Positions 9,319 to 18,725 of a stretch of DNA of 64,000 nt are shown here, piece by piece. The DNA is from Paraburkholderia dilworthii (GTDB lineage Bacteria > Pseudomonadota > Gammaproteobacteria > Burkholderiales > Burkholderiaceae), in the NCBI RefSeq assembly GCF_000472525.1, contig NZ_AWZT01000030.1, forward strand, positions 26,100 to 90,099. Reading direction: 5' to 3'. The notes beneath the pieces are model-generated. The model made no database searches. It saw only the letters and a program-made list of their open reading frames with translations, and was not told where the DNA came from. The position numbers and the translations under genes were made by a program. Position 1 is the stretch's first letter; every line of letters begins with the position of its first letter.

Positions 9319-10281
9319 CTAAGGCGCCGCCGCTTCGGCTCTGAGCCCATCGCGGATTCCGCGCATCATCGCCGCGAGCCGTTTTGCGCGGGGCGCCACG
9401 CACAAGGTCTGAGCGACAAACGACAGCACCAGCACACGCGTCCAGTATCTCTTCCACGGCGCGCTAACCAGCCCCGACCTGAACAAGGCAAGCGTGTTGC
9501 GGAAGAAGAAATAGTTACGTAGGGGCGCATGCACGCTCAGTTCCCTCCACCGGAACAACCACACACGGATAACCCGCTCGCCTATCGCATGGTCGAGCAA
9601 AGCCGCCGGCTCGCAGAACAGCCTCAAGCCCCGCGCGGCGGCTCGAAAACACCATTCCACGTCCACCTGGTCGATGAAAAACGATTCGTTCATCGGGCCC
9701 ACTCGCGACAATGCCTCGATCGATATGAGCGTTCCCGAGGCGATCAGATAATCGGCTTCGATCGGTCCTGCGTCAACCGCGGCAACGGCAAATGAAGCGC
9801 GGCCTTCACGCGATCGCGCCACGGGCGCCCGCTTGCCGGTTCGACGGTCGACCGCCACCGCACCCACGGCACCCACCGGGATGCCTTGACTGGACAGTTG
9901 CTGGCGCGCTTGAAGCAGGCGGGTCACCATGTTGCCATCGGGCACGCTGTCGTGATCGAGAAGCAGAATGTCGGTCGCGTGGTGTGCCTTGGCTAACTCC
10001 ATGCCGGCATTCTGCGCCGCCGCAACACCGGCGTTGCGCCCGAGCGGAAGGAACACGATGCGATCGTTTTCCATAAGCGAAAACCTGGACACGTCCTCGC
10101 GCGAGCCGTTATCGACCATCACCAGACCGCTGACTTGTGCAAGCGTGGCTGCGACCAGTTCGGCAAGACAAACCGCGTCCGGATTGAACGTGACGACGAC
10201 CGCGAAGATGCGGCTTTCACCGCCCTGCCGCGCCGCAAGACGGTCCACCGTTGGCTCGCTTGTTTGATCTTCGGCCGTCAC
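9319..10281 (-). CDS. Family 2 glycosyltransferase, rhamnosyltransferase type
   Basis: The 320-residue GT-A enzyme begins IFAVVVTFNPD, followed by VMVDNGS, LLLDHDSVPD (the DxD region that holds the metal and dTDP-sugar) and DQVDVEWCFRAAARG (ED-type catalytic region). This order and the C-terminal RNYFFFRN stretch are characteristic of the RfbF/RfbN-like rhamnosyltransferase subfamily. Its ATG overlaps the stop of the CgeB-like gene upstream by four bases, so translation is probably coupled. It is a close relative in architecture of the plus-strand gene at 14008. The acceptor sugar is unknown. Confidence 0.88.
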   Translation of the reverse strand: MTAEDQTSEPTVDRLAARQGGESRIFAVVVTFNPDAVCLAELVAATLAQVSGLVMVDNGSREDVSRFSLMENDRIVFLPLGRNAGVAAAQNAGMELAKAHHATDILLLDHDSVPDGNMVTRLLQARQQLSSQGIPVGAVGAVAVDRRTGKRAPVARSREGRASFAVAAVDAGPIEADYLIASGTLISIEALSRVGPMNESFFIDQVDVEWCFRAAARGLRLFCEPAALLDHAIGERVIRVWLFRWRELSVHAPLRNYFFFRNTLALFRSGLVSAPWKRYWTRVLVLSFVAQTLCVAPRAKRLAAMMRGIRDGLRAEAAAP

Positions 10282-11249
10282 GCGCGCGTGACGGAACGAA
10301 CCGTGTTCAGGATAAGTTCTGCCCGGTTCCTGTACGTGTGATCCGCAAGCGCACGGCGCTGTGCCGCCTGGCTATAGCGGATCGCGAGTTCGGGATCGTC
10401 GCGCAACGCGTCAACTTGCCGACGCAACTCTTCGGGGGAATCAAAGAGGAGAATCTCACCGTTATCGGGATCGAAATAGTCCAGTATCTCCAGCCCTTCG
10501 ACGAACATGCATTGCACAGCGCCCGCCATTGCCGCCTCGAAGGTCCGCGGACCGGGCGTCGATGCATCAAGATTGAAGCGCTCGTTCGCCAGGTTATAGC
10601 GACGCCCGATGTTCAGCGTCACAAGCGATCTCGCCGACCAATCGGGCAGCGCGGAATTCGCAATTCGCTCATTACGGGCAAACGCGATATCGGTGGGCCA
10701 GCCAACGCCGAGCACTTCGACCTTCAAACTCGCGAGCCGCGGTGCGCAGTCGCGCAGCAATTGCTGACGGTTCGGGAATCCGACTCCGCAAAAAAACACG
10801 TCGCGGTCCTTGATGCCGCCAGTCTCGCGAAAGTGAGCATCCCGGTCAGCCGCGAGCGGGACGTGGTACGTGTGCGGGTGCTGATAATGGGTGGCGGCCC
10901 AGCGATCGTTTGAGAAAATGATGTCCGCGACGTCCAGAATCTTGTAGTGATAGTCGAATTCGTACGGATCGTCGTGCAACCAAAAACTCAGCACGGCGCC
11001 GGAACGTGCGCAGTAGTTGCGCAGCCCATGATAGATGGAGGTCTGCGGCATACACGAGCCGAATACGACCACGAGCTGGGGCGAGAACTCCGCTGCAATC
11101 TGCTCGGCTGCTTCGAGCGAAGAAGTGCGCACCGCGGCATCCCCGAGCACCTCGCCAAAGCCGCGGCCCACGTAACCACGCAACACCGAGTTATTGTTGA
11201 CGGCATCCAGCGACGCACCGCAAACCAGTACGCGTTCTATCGGCGCCAT
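10278..11249 (-). CDS. CgeB-type glycosyltransferase
   Basis: The 323-residue protein has VLVCGASLDAVNNNSVLRG at the start, LHDDPYEFDY in the middle and FEAAMAGAVQCMFVEGLE followed by DHTYRNRAELIL at the end. That pattern (a Rossmann half, an E-rich donor-binding loop, and an R...DHTY...R C-terminus) is the CgeB/DUF3880-type GT-B family found in spore-coat and surface glycan loci. It overlaps both flanking operon genes. Its C-terminal half is clearly related to the N-terminal module of the next gene upstream (11237-13843), suggesting duplication inside the operon. Substrate unknown. Confidence 0.75.
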   Translation of the reverse strand: MAPIERVLVCGASLDAVNNNSVLRGYVGRGFGEVLGDAAVRTSSLEAAEQIAAEFSPQLVVVFGSCMPQTSIYHGLRNYCARSGAVLSFWLHDDPYEFDYHYKILDVADIIFSNDRWAATHYQHPHTYHVPLAADRDAHFRETGGIKDRDVFFCGVGFPNRQQLLRDCAPRLASLKVEVLGVGWPTDIAFARNERIANSALPDWSARSLVTLNIGRRYNLANERFNLDASTPGPRTFEAAMAGAVQCMFVEGLEILDYFDPDNGEILLFDSPEELRRQVDALRDDPELAIRYSQAAQRRALADHTYRNRAELILNTVRSVTRA

Positions 11250-13843
11250 AGAATCCTCTTACCGTGTTTAACAAAAAGCTTGAATGTCTGCACCGGTCCT
11301 CTTTCCTTATAGAACTGATAGACACGGATGGCCCTGCCGGCGCGCGGACCGGCAGGCCGCCACCGCGGAATTCGAGGACGCCCCACCGTCTGATGGGTCC
11401 ACGCATTCGATTGCAGGACGATGCCGTAGTCCTTGAGCACGGGAAGCCGTTTCGGCGGCTCGTGCTGGGTCGACTGCGCGGGCAACGAGCGTAGTAACGG
11501 GCTGTACACAGCGTTCAACGCTTCCACATGCGCGGTCAAGGTCTCATACAGCCCGCTTGTGATATTCGACTTCAGCTTCGCGAGCAGATGCCGGTCTTCA
11601 GCCAATAAGCGAATGGTATCGATCAGATCGCCTTCACTCTCCACGCGAACCTTGAGGCCGTTGACGCCATGCGACACGCGTTCGCCAAGTGCGCCGATAT
11701 CGGTGACGATCGGCACGATGCCCTGCTGCCAGGCTTCTGAGAGCGTCAGGCAATAGGTCTCGGGCCAGATCGATGCATGGACCGAGACTTCGCATTCGGA
11801 TAAAGCCTCAGGAATGTCATCCGCGGAATATGAGCCATGCAGCGTGACGTTGGGATACCGAGCGGTATCGGTCAGTTCCTCATAGCCCAGGTTGACGCGG
11901 CCAAACACATGGAATTCGATGGGCGCATCGGCAAGGCCGGCGAACGCGCGAAGCAGAACGTCGCCCCCTTTCTCGCGCGTCAAATTGCCGAGAATCGCCA
12001 CTTTCAGTGTAGGTCGACCGCCTTGTCTGCCTTGCTCGACCTGCGTGGTTGGCCCGGACGACTTCGTCGAGTCGGCTTGCGTCGGTTGCGAAGCTCGCAC
12101 GGTGATGGCTTCCGCCCCGGGCTGACCGGACGCAGTTCCGCACGGCACGTCGTCATGAATCGGGACCGGGACTATTTTGAGTCCGCGATGGTCGCGCACT
12201 GCCGGGTAAACGTCGCTCAATATGTCGCGAGTACCGGCGGTGTTGAACACCAATACATCCGTGGCGCCCAGCACGCCATTCCAGAAATTCCGGCGTGTGG
12301 CTTGCGAGCCTGGTGGAATCGAATGCTTCTCCAGCAGGCAGGTGTCGCATTGCGCCAGCGAGACCTTCGGCGCGCCGCAAAAGCGCCCGTTGAATGAGAT
12401 CAGATTGAACTCGTTACAGAGCGGCAAGAAATCGTGCGCGGTGATCGCGGTCGGCACACCCAGGCCCTTTGCCACATAAACGAGCGAAGGCACGTGGCCA
12501 ATGAAATGATGAAAGTGAACTAGGTCGATCTGATAGTCGACAAGAATCGAATAGAACGCCTGCTCCCGTTCCGCCGATGCCATCAACACCGGGCTATACC
12601 CTTCCCTGAACTTGACGCTTTTGAGTACGGTGTAATCGTGCGAAAGCAGATGGGCTTCATGGTGATGGCCGCGTTCGCCAGGCACGTAGAAAAGGACATC
12701 GAACTCCTCGCGCAACGCTGTGCGCATTCGGTCGAGATACACCTCTACTCCGCCAAAGTTGCCGCGCTCCACCACGTTGTGACAGACGAAGAGGAGCGTC
12801 TTGCGGGTCTTGCTACTGGAAGCATCGGCGGGTGCAGACGGGTTGCCAGCGCGCCATTCGACTGGCTTTGCAGGCTTCAGGAGCCGCGAGTGACCGAGGA
12901 TCGTCGCAACACGCCGGTCATAGGTATGGTCGCGGAAAGCGCGCTCTCGCGCGGCCTGCGCGATGCGATTACGGTAGGGGCGATCGTTGACCAGCGCCGT
13001 GGCTTTATCGATAAATTCGCGCCCAGTGTCGAAAAACAGGATCTCCTGCTCGGGAGCAAACGAGTGCGCAACCTCCACCAGCGAACCGTGGACGAGTTGC
13101 GCTCCGCCCGCTAGCGCCGCTTCGAACAGTCGCGGAGGCGGCGTCTCGGCAAAATCGTGCGTACCCGAAGCTGAAAATTTACGCGGCAAGACGACCGTCG
13201 CCGCGCTGTGATTCACAAAGCGCCCGAAGTCGACCGGCGATGTTCGCCATGACAACATGCTCTCGGGCATGTCGACCTCGCGAGGCGGCAGATGTTCGTT
13301 GGTCGGCAGCGCAAGCTTGAAACGCCAGTTGGGGGGTATGTCTCTCAATACCGATCGAACGAACGCCGTGCGATTGGGCCATGCCGTCCCGGCGAAAAAC
13401 AGCTCGTACCGAAGCGGCTTGTCGACCGGAATCACGGAGTGGTCGTGAAACTCGGTTGCCCCCGCGAGCGGCAGATGACGTCCCTTGAGACCGTAATTGT
13501 CGACACTAGCCGAATCGTTGGTGAAGACAAGATCGAACAGCTTCGAATGACGAACGTTGACATCGATCTCGTAAGGATCTTCCGTGACCCAGAGGACGGA
13601 ACGGCCACACAACGTGGACAAACGCTCGCAGAGAATCGCGTCGAGTTCCTCGCCGTCGAAAGCAACGAACAGATTGCAGCGATGCTCGTGCGCGACGCTC
13701 AGCGCATCGATCGGATCGGCCTTCCTGACAAACTCGACATCGGGATTGCGCTCGAACGCGCTACCCAGCGCGATACAAATATAGTGGTTCGGATTTCGAT
13801 ACTTCGTATCGAGCAACACGATGCGAAATTTGTCAGCTTGCAT
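11237..13843 (-). CDS. Two-module glycosyltransferase: CgeB-like plus GT4
   Basis: The 868-residue protein is a fusion. Residues 1-320 are CgeB-like: LLDTKYRNPNHY, VTEDPYEIDVNV, FEAALAGGAQLVHGSLVE and DHTYDRRVATIL line up with the smaller CgeB protein next door. Residues about 350-800 are a GT4 enzyme with FVCHNVVERGNFGGVEVYL (glycine-rich acceptor loop), LVHFHHFIGH, KVAILGNLTREKGG and the donor-site region ASIWPETYCLTLSEAW. It is the first gene of the export operon and would add two different sugars, or the same sugar in two linkages, at the cytoplasmic membrane. Cys-rich CDTCLLEKH near residue 515 is typical of this GT4 subgroup. Functions of the individual modules are inference. Confidence 0.8.
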   Translation of the reverse strand: MQADKFRIVLLDTKYRNPNHYICIALGSAFERNPDVEFVRKADPIDALSVAHEHRCNLFVAFDGEELDAILCERLSTLCGRSVLWVTEDPYEIDVNVRHSKLFDLVFTNDSASVDNYGLKGRHLPLAGATEFHDHSVIPVDKPLRYELFFAGTAWPNRTAFVRSVLRDIPPNWRFKLALPTNEHLPPREVDMPESMLSWRTSPVDFGRFVNHSAATVVLPRKFSASGTHDFAETPPPRLFEAALAGGAQLVHGSLVEVAHSFAPEQEILFFDTGREFIDKATALVNDRPYRNRIAQAARERAFRDHTYDRRVATILGHSRLLKPAKPVEWRAGNPSAPADASSSKTRKTLLFVCHNVVERGNFGGVEVYLDRMRTALREEFDVLFYVPGERGHHHEAHLLSHDYTVLKSVKFREGYSPVLMASAEREQAFYSILVDYQIDLVHFHHFIGHVPSLVYVAKGLGVPTAITAHDFLPLCNEFNLISFNGRFCGAPKVSLAQCDTCLLEKHSIPPGSQATRRNFWNGVLGATDVLVFNTAGTRDILSDVYPAVRDHRGLKIVPVPIHDDVPCGTASGQPGAEAITVRASQPTQADSTKSSGPTTQVEQGRQGGRPTLKVAILGNLTREKGGDVLLRAFAGLADAPIEFHVFGRVNLGYEELTDTARYPNVTLHGSYSADDIPEALSECEVSVHASIWPETYCLTLSEAWQQGIVPIVTDIGALGERVSHGVNGLKVRVESEGDLIDTIRLLAEDRHLLAKLKSNITSGLYETLTAHVEALNAVYSPLLRSLPAQSTQHEPPKRLPVLKDYGIVLQSNAWTHQTVGRPRIPRWRPAGPRAGRAIRVYQFYKERGPVQTFKLFVKHGKRILWRR

Positions 13844-14007
13844 GTTTTCCTAACATCAGTTCAAACGCGGCACGCCACGCCATCAGTGCCCCAGCCCAAG
13901 CGGTCGCTATACGAGCGTCAGCTACGCGTTGCGCAGCAGACAGCTGAATTGACCACTCCTCGTTCTTCGATTACCCTCGCTCTCGATCCCGACAGGAATT
14001 CCCAGTA

Positions 14008-14904
14008 GTGTCAAACCGAACTTCAGCCGTCATTGTCACCTACGAACCGGAAGCCGAAGCGCTTCTGCGTCTTGTGAAACATCTTGCGCCGCAGGTTCAA
14101 GCGGTGTTCATCATCGACAACGCGTCCAGCAATTTCCCGGCATGGAATGCAGCGCTTGAACCCGTCGTGACCAGCATCATCCGCCTGTCGTCGAACCACG
14201 GAATTTCAGCGGCTCTGAATCGTGGCTTCACCGCCGTTCAGACGCACACGACGAGTGAGTTCTGTGCGCTGTTCGATCAGGACAGCACCCCGCTCGACGA
14301 CATGATCCAACGGCTCGAAACACATGCCGACCAACTCGCGTCTCGCGCCCCGTTTGCGCAGATCGGCCCGTACTTCTTCGAGACCAACCGCGGCTATTAC
14401 CTGCCGTTTATCGAGTTCCGTCATGGTTTCCCGCGCCGCAAGCGTGACGATGGCGGGCCGAGAGTCACGACAGCCGACTATCTCATCACGTCGGGCGCAC
14501 TAATATCACTCGCCGCGCTTACGAAAGTCGGTCCAATGGACGAAGACCTGTTTATCGACTACGTGGATATCGAATGGGGCTTGCGGGCCAAGGCGAAAGG
14601 CTATAAAAGCTATGGCGCCTACGACGTCACGATGACGCATACCATCGGGGAAAAGGCGCTTGAAGTCGCAACCGTTCGCCTCGCGGTTCACAAGCCGATC
14701 AGACGTTACTACTACTATCGCAACGCATTGCTGCTTTGCCGCCGCCCTTACATTTCACTCAACTGGAAAGTCAACGAACTGTGCAGGCTAGCGATCAAAT
14801 TCGTTATCTTCGCCGTTCTGTCCAGTCGTCGGCGTGAAGACATCGCAATGATGAGCAAGGGCATTTGCGACGGTCTTCGCGGCAAAGGCGGCAAGCTCGA
14901 TTAG
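14008..14904 (+). CDS. Family 2 glycosyltransferase, rhamnosyltransferase type
   Basis: The 298-residue GT-A enzyme starts with GTG at 14008. It carries SAVIVTYEPE, FIIDNASSN, CALFDQDSTPLDDM (nucleotide/metal site), ITSGALISL and DYVDIEWGLRAKAKG (catalytic region), the same series of motifs as the protein at 9319. It stands alone on the plus strand, separated from the divergent fusion gene by 164 bases, and its stop overlaps that of rfbD by four bases. It probably transfers rhamnose from dTDP-L-rhamnose made by the adjacent rfb operon; this is context-based. Confidence 0.87.
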   Translation: MSNRTSAVIVTYEPEAEALLRLVKHLAPQVQAVFIIDNASSNFPAWNAALEPVVTSIIRLSSNHGISAALNRGFTAVQTHTTSEFCALFDQDSTPLDDMIQRLETHADQLASRAPFAQIGPYFFETNRGYYLPFIEFRHGFPRRKRDDGGPRVTTADYLITSGALISLAALTKVGPMDEDLFIDYVDIEWGLRAKAKGYKSYGAYDVTMTHTIGEKALEVATVRLAVHKPIRRYYYYRNALLLCRRPYISLNWKVNELCRLAIKFVIFAVLSSRRREDIAMMSKGICDGLRGKGGKLD

Positions 14905-15803
14905 GAACGCACGAGTGAGTCGAGACACAGCCGCAACGCGTCCTCCCATTCCGGCGCCTTTACCCCGAACGTCGCATACAGCTTATCGTTCGACATCCGC
15001 GAATTGGCCGGGCGTGCGGCGGGCGTTGGATAGGAAGCGGCGGGAATCGGCTTGACCGTAGGCTTTTTCGCCGACGTCGAATTGTCGAAGATCGCTTGCG
15101 CAAAACCATGCCACGAAGTTTCGCCCGAAGCCGTGAGGTGATACACGCCGGAGTTCCGCTTCCACCAGTCGTCGGGATCACCTACTACTGATTGCGACAG
15201 TACATTCGACGTCAACGTTGCGATGGTGTTCGACCATGTCGGCGCACCGACCTGATCCGCCACCACGCTCAGCTCGTCACGCTCCGCGCCGAGGCGTAGC
15301 ATCGTCAGCAGAAAATTCTTGCCGCGCGTGCCGTACACCCAGCTCGTGCGGAAAATAAGATGCGCGCAGCCGGAAGCCGCGATCGCCTGTTCGCCGGCAA
15401 GCTTGCTCTTGCCGTACACGTTCTGAGGATTGACCGCGTCGTCTTCGATATAAGCGCCGATCTTCGTGCCGTCGAAGACGTAGTCGGTTGAATAATGAAC
15501 CAACGCCGCGTCCAATCGCCTAGCTTCTTCTGCCAGAACCGTGGGTGCCTCCGCGTTCAGGCGCATTGCCAGATCGAGGTCGCTTTCCGCTTTGTCGACA
15601 GCCGTGTGAGCGGCGGGATTGACGATCAACGTCGGCTTCACTTCCCGCACGACGCTCCTCACCTGATCGAGATTGCCAAGGTCGAGACGGCCGCGATCGA
15701 GCGCGACAACCCGGCCTAGACCCTGAAGGCTGCGCGCCAGTTCAAAGCCGACCTGGCCATTCACGCCAGTCAGCAGGATAGTGGCCGGTTTCCGTGTAGT
15801 CAT
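14901..15803 (-). CDS. rfbD: dTDP-4-dehydrorhamnose reductase
   Basis: The 300-residue short-chain reductase makes dTDP-L-rhamnose, the last step of the pathway. The NAD(P) loop is TGVNGQVG (about residues 12-19), the catalytic YSTDYVFDG and YGKSKLAGE segments follow, and the Trp-rich WVYGTRGKNF region is typical of RfbD/RmlD. Length matches the family. It is the fourth gene of rfbBACD, 10 bases after rfbC, and ends convergently with the rhamnosyltransferase at 14008. Confidence 0.95.
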   Translation of the reverse strand: MTTRKPATILLTGVNGQVGFELARSLQGLGRVVALDRGRLDLGNLDQVRSVVREVKPTLIVNPAAHTAVDKAESDLDLAMRLNAEAPTVLAEEARRLDAALVHYSTDYVFDGTKIGAYIEDDAVNPQNVYGKSKLAGEQAIAASGCAHLIFRTSWVYGTRGKNFLLTMLRLGAERDELSVVADQVGAPTWSNTIATLTSNVLSQSVVGDPDDWWKRNSGVYHLTASGETSWHGFAQAIFDNSTSAKKPTVKPIPAASYPTPAARPANSRMSNDKLYATFGVKAPEWEDALRLCLDSLVRS

Positions 15804-15813
15804 TCAACCATCC

Positions 15814-16365
15814 TCACGCGAAATGTTCGGCGTCGGCCAGACGCTTGCCCGCCGCATCCTTCGCGGCCAGCAACGGCTCGGAGTCGATCGGCCACTCGAT
15901 GCCGATCGCCGGATCGTTCCAGACGATGCTGCGCTCGTGCTCGGGGAACCAGTAGTCGGTGGTCTTGTAGAGAAACTGCGCGGACTCGGACAACACCACG
16001 AAACCGTGCGCGAAACCCGGCGGCACCCACAGTTGCCGGTGGTTGTCCACCGAGAGCGTCACGCCAACCCACTTGCCGAAATTCGGCGAGGTCCTGCGGA
16101 TGTCGACGGCCACGTCGAACACCTCGCCTTCCACCACGCGCACGAGCTTGCCCTGCGCATGCTGGATCTGGTAGTGCAGCCCGCGCAACACACCCTTCGC
16201 CGAGCGCGAATGGTTGTCCTGCACGAAGGTCACGCCGGCTTCCACGTGTTCGGCAAACTCCAGCGCATTAAAGCTCTCGTAGAAATAGCCGCGCGCATCA
16301 CCGAACACCTTCGGCTCGATGATCTTCACTTCAGGCAGCGCCGTAGCGGTTACTTGGATGGCCAT
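15814..16365 (-). CDS. rfbC: dTDP-4-dehydrorhamnose 3,5-epimerase
   Basis: The 183-residue cupin-fold epimerase has the family signatures FGDARGYFYESF, FVQDNHSRSAKGVLRGLHYQ (with the catalytic His) and PPGFAHGFVVLS. The start is ATG 16365, which lies inside the rfbA coding end (16-base overlap) and gives MAIQVTATALPEV, the usual N-terminus. A longer frame running back to 16578 is only a shadow of rfbA. It converts dTDP-4-keto-6-deoxyglucose to the L-lyxo form before reduction by RfbD. Confidence 0.95.
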   Translation of the reverse strand: MAIQVTATALPEVKIIEPKVFGDARGYFYESFNALEFAEHVEAGVTFVQDNHSRSAKGVLRGLHYQIQHAQGKLVRVVEGEVFDVAVDIRRTSPNFGKWVGVTLSVDNHRQLWVPPGFAHGFVVLSESAQFLYKTTDYWFPEHERSIVWNDPAIGIEWPIDSEPLLAAKDAAGKRLADAEHFA

Positions 16366-17243
16366 GCGACTTGATCCGTAAGAATGTTTTGTAGATATTT
16401 CCCGTATGCGTTCTTCGCGAGCGGCTTGGCGAGCGCCAGCAACTGCTCGCCGTCGATCCACTGCTGGCGGTAGGCAATCTCTTCCGGGCAGGCGACCACG
16501 AGGCCTTGGCGCTTCTGCAGCGTCGCGATGAAGGTTGCCGCCTCGATCAGCGAATCGTGCGTGCCGGTGTCGAGCCACGCATAGCCGCGCCCCATGATTT
16601 CGACATTGAGCGCGGCATCCGCCAGATAACGCGAATTGACGTCGGTGATTTCAAGCTCGCCGCGCGGCGATGGCTCGATGTCCGCGGCGATATCGCACAC
16701 CCGCCTGTCGTAAAAGTAGAGACCCGTGACCGCGTAGTTCGAGCGCGGCTTGAACGGCTTCTCCTCGATCGACAGCGCGCGGAATTGCCGGTCGAATTCG
16801 ACCACGCCGTATCGCTCGGGATCGTGCACGTGATACGCGAACACGGTCGCGCCATGATCCTGCTGATCGGCGCGCTCCAGCTGCTTCGCGAGGTCGTGGC
16901 CGTAGAAAATGTTGTCGCCGAGAATCAGCGCCGACGGGTCATTGCCCACGAACTCGCGACCAATGATGAACGCTTGCGCGAGGCCGTCCGGCGAAGGCTG
17001 AACGGCGTACTGAATGTTCATGCCCCACTGGCTGCCGTCGCGGAGCATGGCTTCGAAGCGCGGCGTGTCCTGCGGCGTGGAGATGATCAGCACGTCGCGA
17101 ATGCCCGCTACCATCAGCGTGGAGAGCGGGTAATAAATCATCGGCTTGTCGTAGACAGGCAGCAACTGCTTCGAGACGACATGCGTGATCGGATAGAGCC
17201 GGGTGCCCGAACCGCCCGCGAGAATAATGCCTTTGCGCGCCAT
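16350..17243 (-). CDS. rfbA: Glucose-1-phosphate thymidylyltransferase
   Basis: The 297-residue nucleotidyltransferase has the diagnostic start GIILAGGSGTRLYPIT, then YDKPMIYYPLSTLM, GDNIFYGHDL, and FKPRSNYAVTGLYFYD with the metal-binding Asp. It commits glucose-1-phosphate and dTTP to dTDP-glucose, the first step of the rhamnose pathway, and is usually feedback-inhibited by dTDP-rhamnose. ATG 17243 lies 10 bases after the rfbB stop. The upstream frame to 17429 is read-through of rfbB sequence and is not used. Confidence 0.95.
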   Translation of the reverse strand: MARKGIILAGGSGTRLYPITHVVSKQLLPVYDKPMIYYPLSTLMVAGIRDVLIISTPQDTPRFEAMLRDGSQWGMNIQYAVQPSPDGLAQAFIIGREFVGNDPSALILGDNIFYGHDLAKQLERADQQDHGATVFAYHVHDPERYGVVEFDRQFRALSIEEKPFKPRSNYAVTGLYFYDRRVCDIAADIEPSPRGELEITDVNSRYLADAALNVEIMGRGYAWLDTGTHDSLIEAATFIATLQKRQGLVVACPEEIAYRQQWIDGEQLLALAKPLAKNAYGKYLQNILTDQVAWPSK

Positions 17244-17253
17244 TGCCGTGCCC

Positions 17254-18315
17254 TTACGCCCGTTGCGCGTAGTTGGTCTCAACCCACTTCCGGTAATCTC
17301 CCGAAGCGACTTCGTCAGACCACGCCTGATTGTCGAGATACCACTGCACCGTCTTTGCAAGACCCGTTTCGAACGTTTCCGCGGGCTTCCAGCCGAGTTC
17401 GCGTTCGAGCTTGCGAGCGTCGATCGCATAACGGCGGTCGTGGCCCGGACGGTCCTTCACATAGGTAATCTGATCGCGATACGAAGCGCCCGCCTTCGGG
17501 CGCAGTTGATCGAGCAGATCGCACAGCGTGTGCACGACGTCGAGGTTCTTCTTCTCGTTCCAGCCGCCGATGTTGTACGTCTCGCCCGGCGTACCGCGCG
17601 CGAGCACTTCGCGAATCGCGCTGCAATGGTCGCCGACATACAGCCAGTCGCGTACGTTCTGTCCGTCGCCATATACGGGCAACGGTTTGCCGCCAAGCGC
17701 GTTGGCGATCATCAGCGGAATGAGCTTTTCGGGGAACTGGTACGGACCGTAGTTGTTCGAGCAGTTCGTGGTGAGCGTGGGCAAGCCGTAGGTGTGATGG
17801 TAGGCACGCACCAGATGGTCGGAGCCGGCCTTGGTCGCGGAGTAAGGGCTATTCGGCGCGTACGGCGTGGTCTCGGAGAATTGCGGATCGGTAGCGGAAA
17901 GCGAGCCGAAGACTTCGTCGGTCGAGACGTGCAGGAAGCGGAATGCGGTCTTGTCTGCGCCGCCGAGTGTGTTCCAGTAGCTTCGCGCGGCTTCGAGCAG
18001 CGTGAACGTGCCGACCACGTTGGTCTGCACGAAATCGGCCGGGCCGTGAATCGAACGGTCCACGTGGCTTTCGGCCGCGAAGTGCAGCACAGCGCGCGGC
18101 TTGTGCTCGGCGAATAGCGCGTCCATTGCGGCGCGGTCACAAATGTCTGCACGCACGAACACGTGCCTCGCATTGCCCTGCTGCGATTTGAGCGTGCCGA
18201 GATTGCCGGCATAGGTCAGCTTGTCTACATTCAGCACCGCTTCGTCCGACGTATTCAGCCAGTCGAGCACGAAATTAGCGCCGATAAAGCCGGCACCGCC
18301 CGTAACCAGGATCAT
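17254..18315 (-). CDS. rfbB: dTDP-glucose 4,6-dehydratase
   Basis: The 353-residue extended short-chain dehydrogenase has the NAD loop TGGAGFIGANF, the catalytic STDEVFGSL segment and YSATKAGSDHLV with Tyr/Lys, plus NNYGPYQFPEKLIPL, all diagnostic of RfbB/RmlB. The start at ATG 18315 follows a strong GGAAGGG ribosome site. First gene of rfbBACD; the promoter should lie in the 410 bases upstream. It produces dTDP-4-keto-6-deoxyglucose in the cytoplasm. Confidence 0.95.
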   Translation of the reverse strand: MILVTGGAGFIGANFVLDWLNTSDEAVLNVDKLTYAGNLGTLKSQQGNARHVFVRADICDRAAMDALFAEHKPRAVLHFAAESHVDRSIHGPADFVQTNVVGTFTLLEAARSYWNTLGGADKTAFRFLHVSTDEVFGSLSATDPQFSETTPYAPNSPYSATKAGSDHLVRAYHHTYGLPTLTTNCSNNYGPYQFPEKLIPLMIANALGGKPLPVYGDGQNVRDWLYVGDHCSAIREVLARGTPGETYNIGGWNEKKNLDVVHTLCDLLDQLRPKAGASYRDQITYVKDRPGHDRRYAIDARKLERELGWKPAETFETGLAKTVQWYLDNQAWSDEVASGDYRKWVETNYAQRA

Positions 18316-18725
18316 GAAATTCCCTTCCAGAGATTTGCGACGGCCCCGGCATTGATCGGCCGGCCCGCGCGACACGCATTGTGGAGTCTGATTTTCTCTC
18401 GGCGGCTGCACCTCTGCAACAAAGCAGACGCTCAGACGCCAATCTTATAAAAACCCCGATTATAAAGCGGCCCTGGACAAAAACCAGAACCCTAACAACT
18501 TGAAACAGCTTGACAAGCACGGATTCGGACGGAATTTCCGACGCCGATTGGCGCGAGGCTCATGTTTACCGGATCGCCGCTTTATCCATATGCGATATGT
18601 CATAGCACGAGGCGCGCTAGCCGCGCGACGCGATGGCGAAGCGGTGTGAAACGGATTGATCCAAGGCCGCGCCCCTTGCGGAACGGGCTGCAACCAAGGA
18701 CGAGCGAGCGCCCGATCCATGCGTT
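18316..18725. other. Intergenic region with probable rfb promoter
   Basis: There is no convincing gene in these 410 bases. On the minus strand a TATAAT hexamer sits at 18459-18464 within an AT-rich patch about 145 bases before rfbB, and a second TATAAG lies a little downstream. The matching -35 is poor, so the promoter call is tentative. The end nearest 18725 is simply the 3' side of the reductase gene. Confidence 0.4.

Noticed and set aside
16366..16578. Long N-terminal extension of rfbC
   Set aside because: It is the out-of-frame end of rfbA; MAIQVTATALPEV at 16365 is the normal start.
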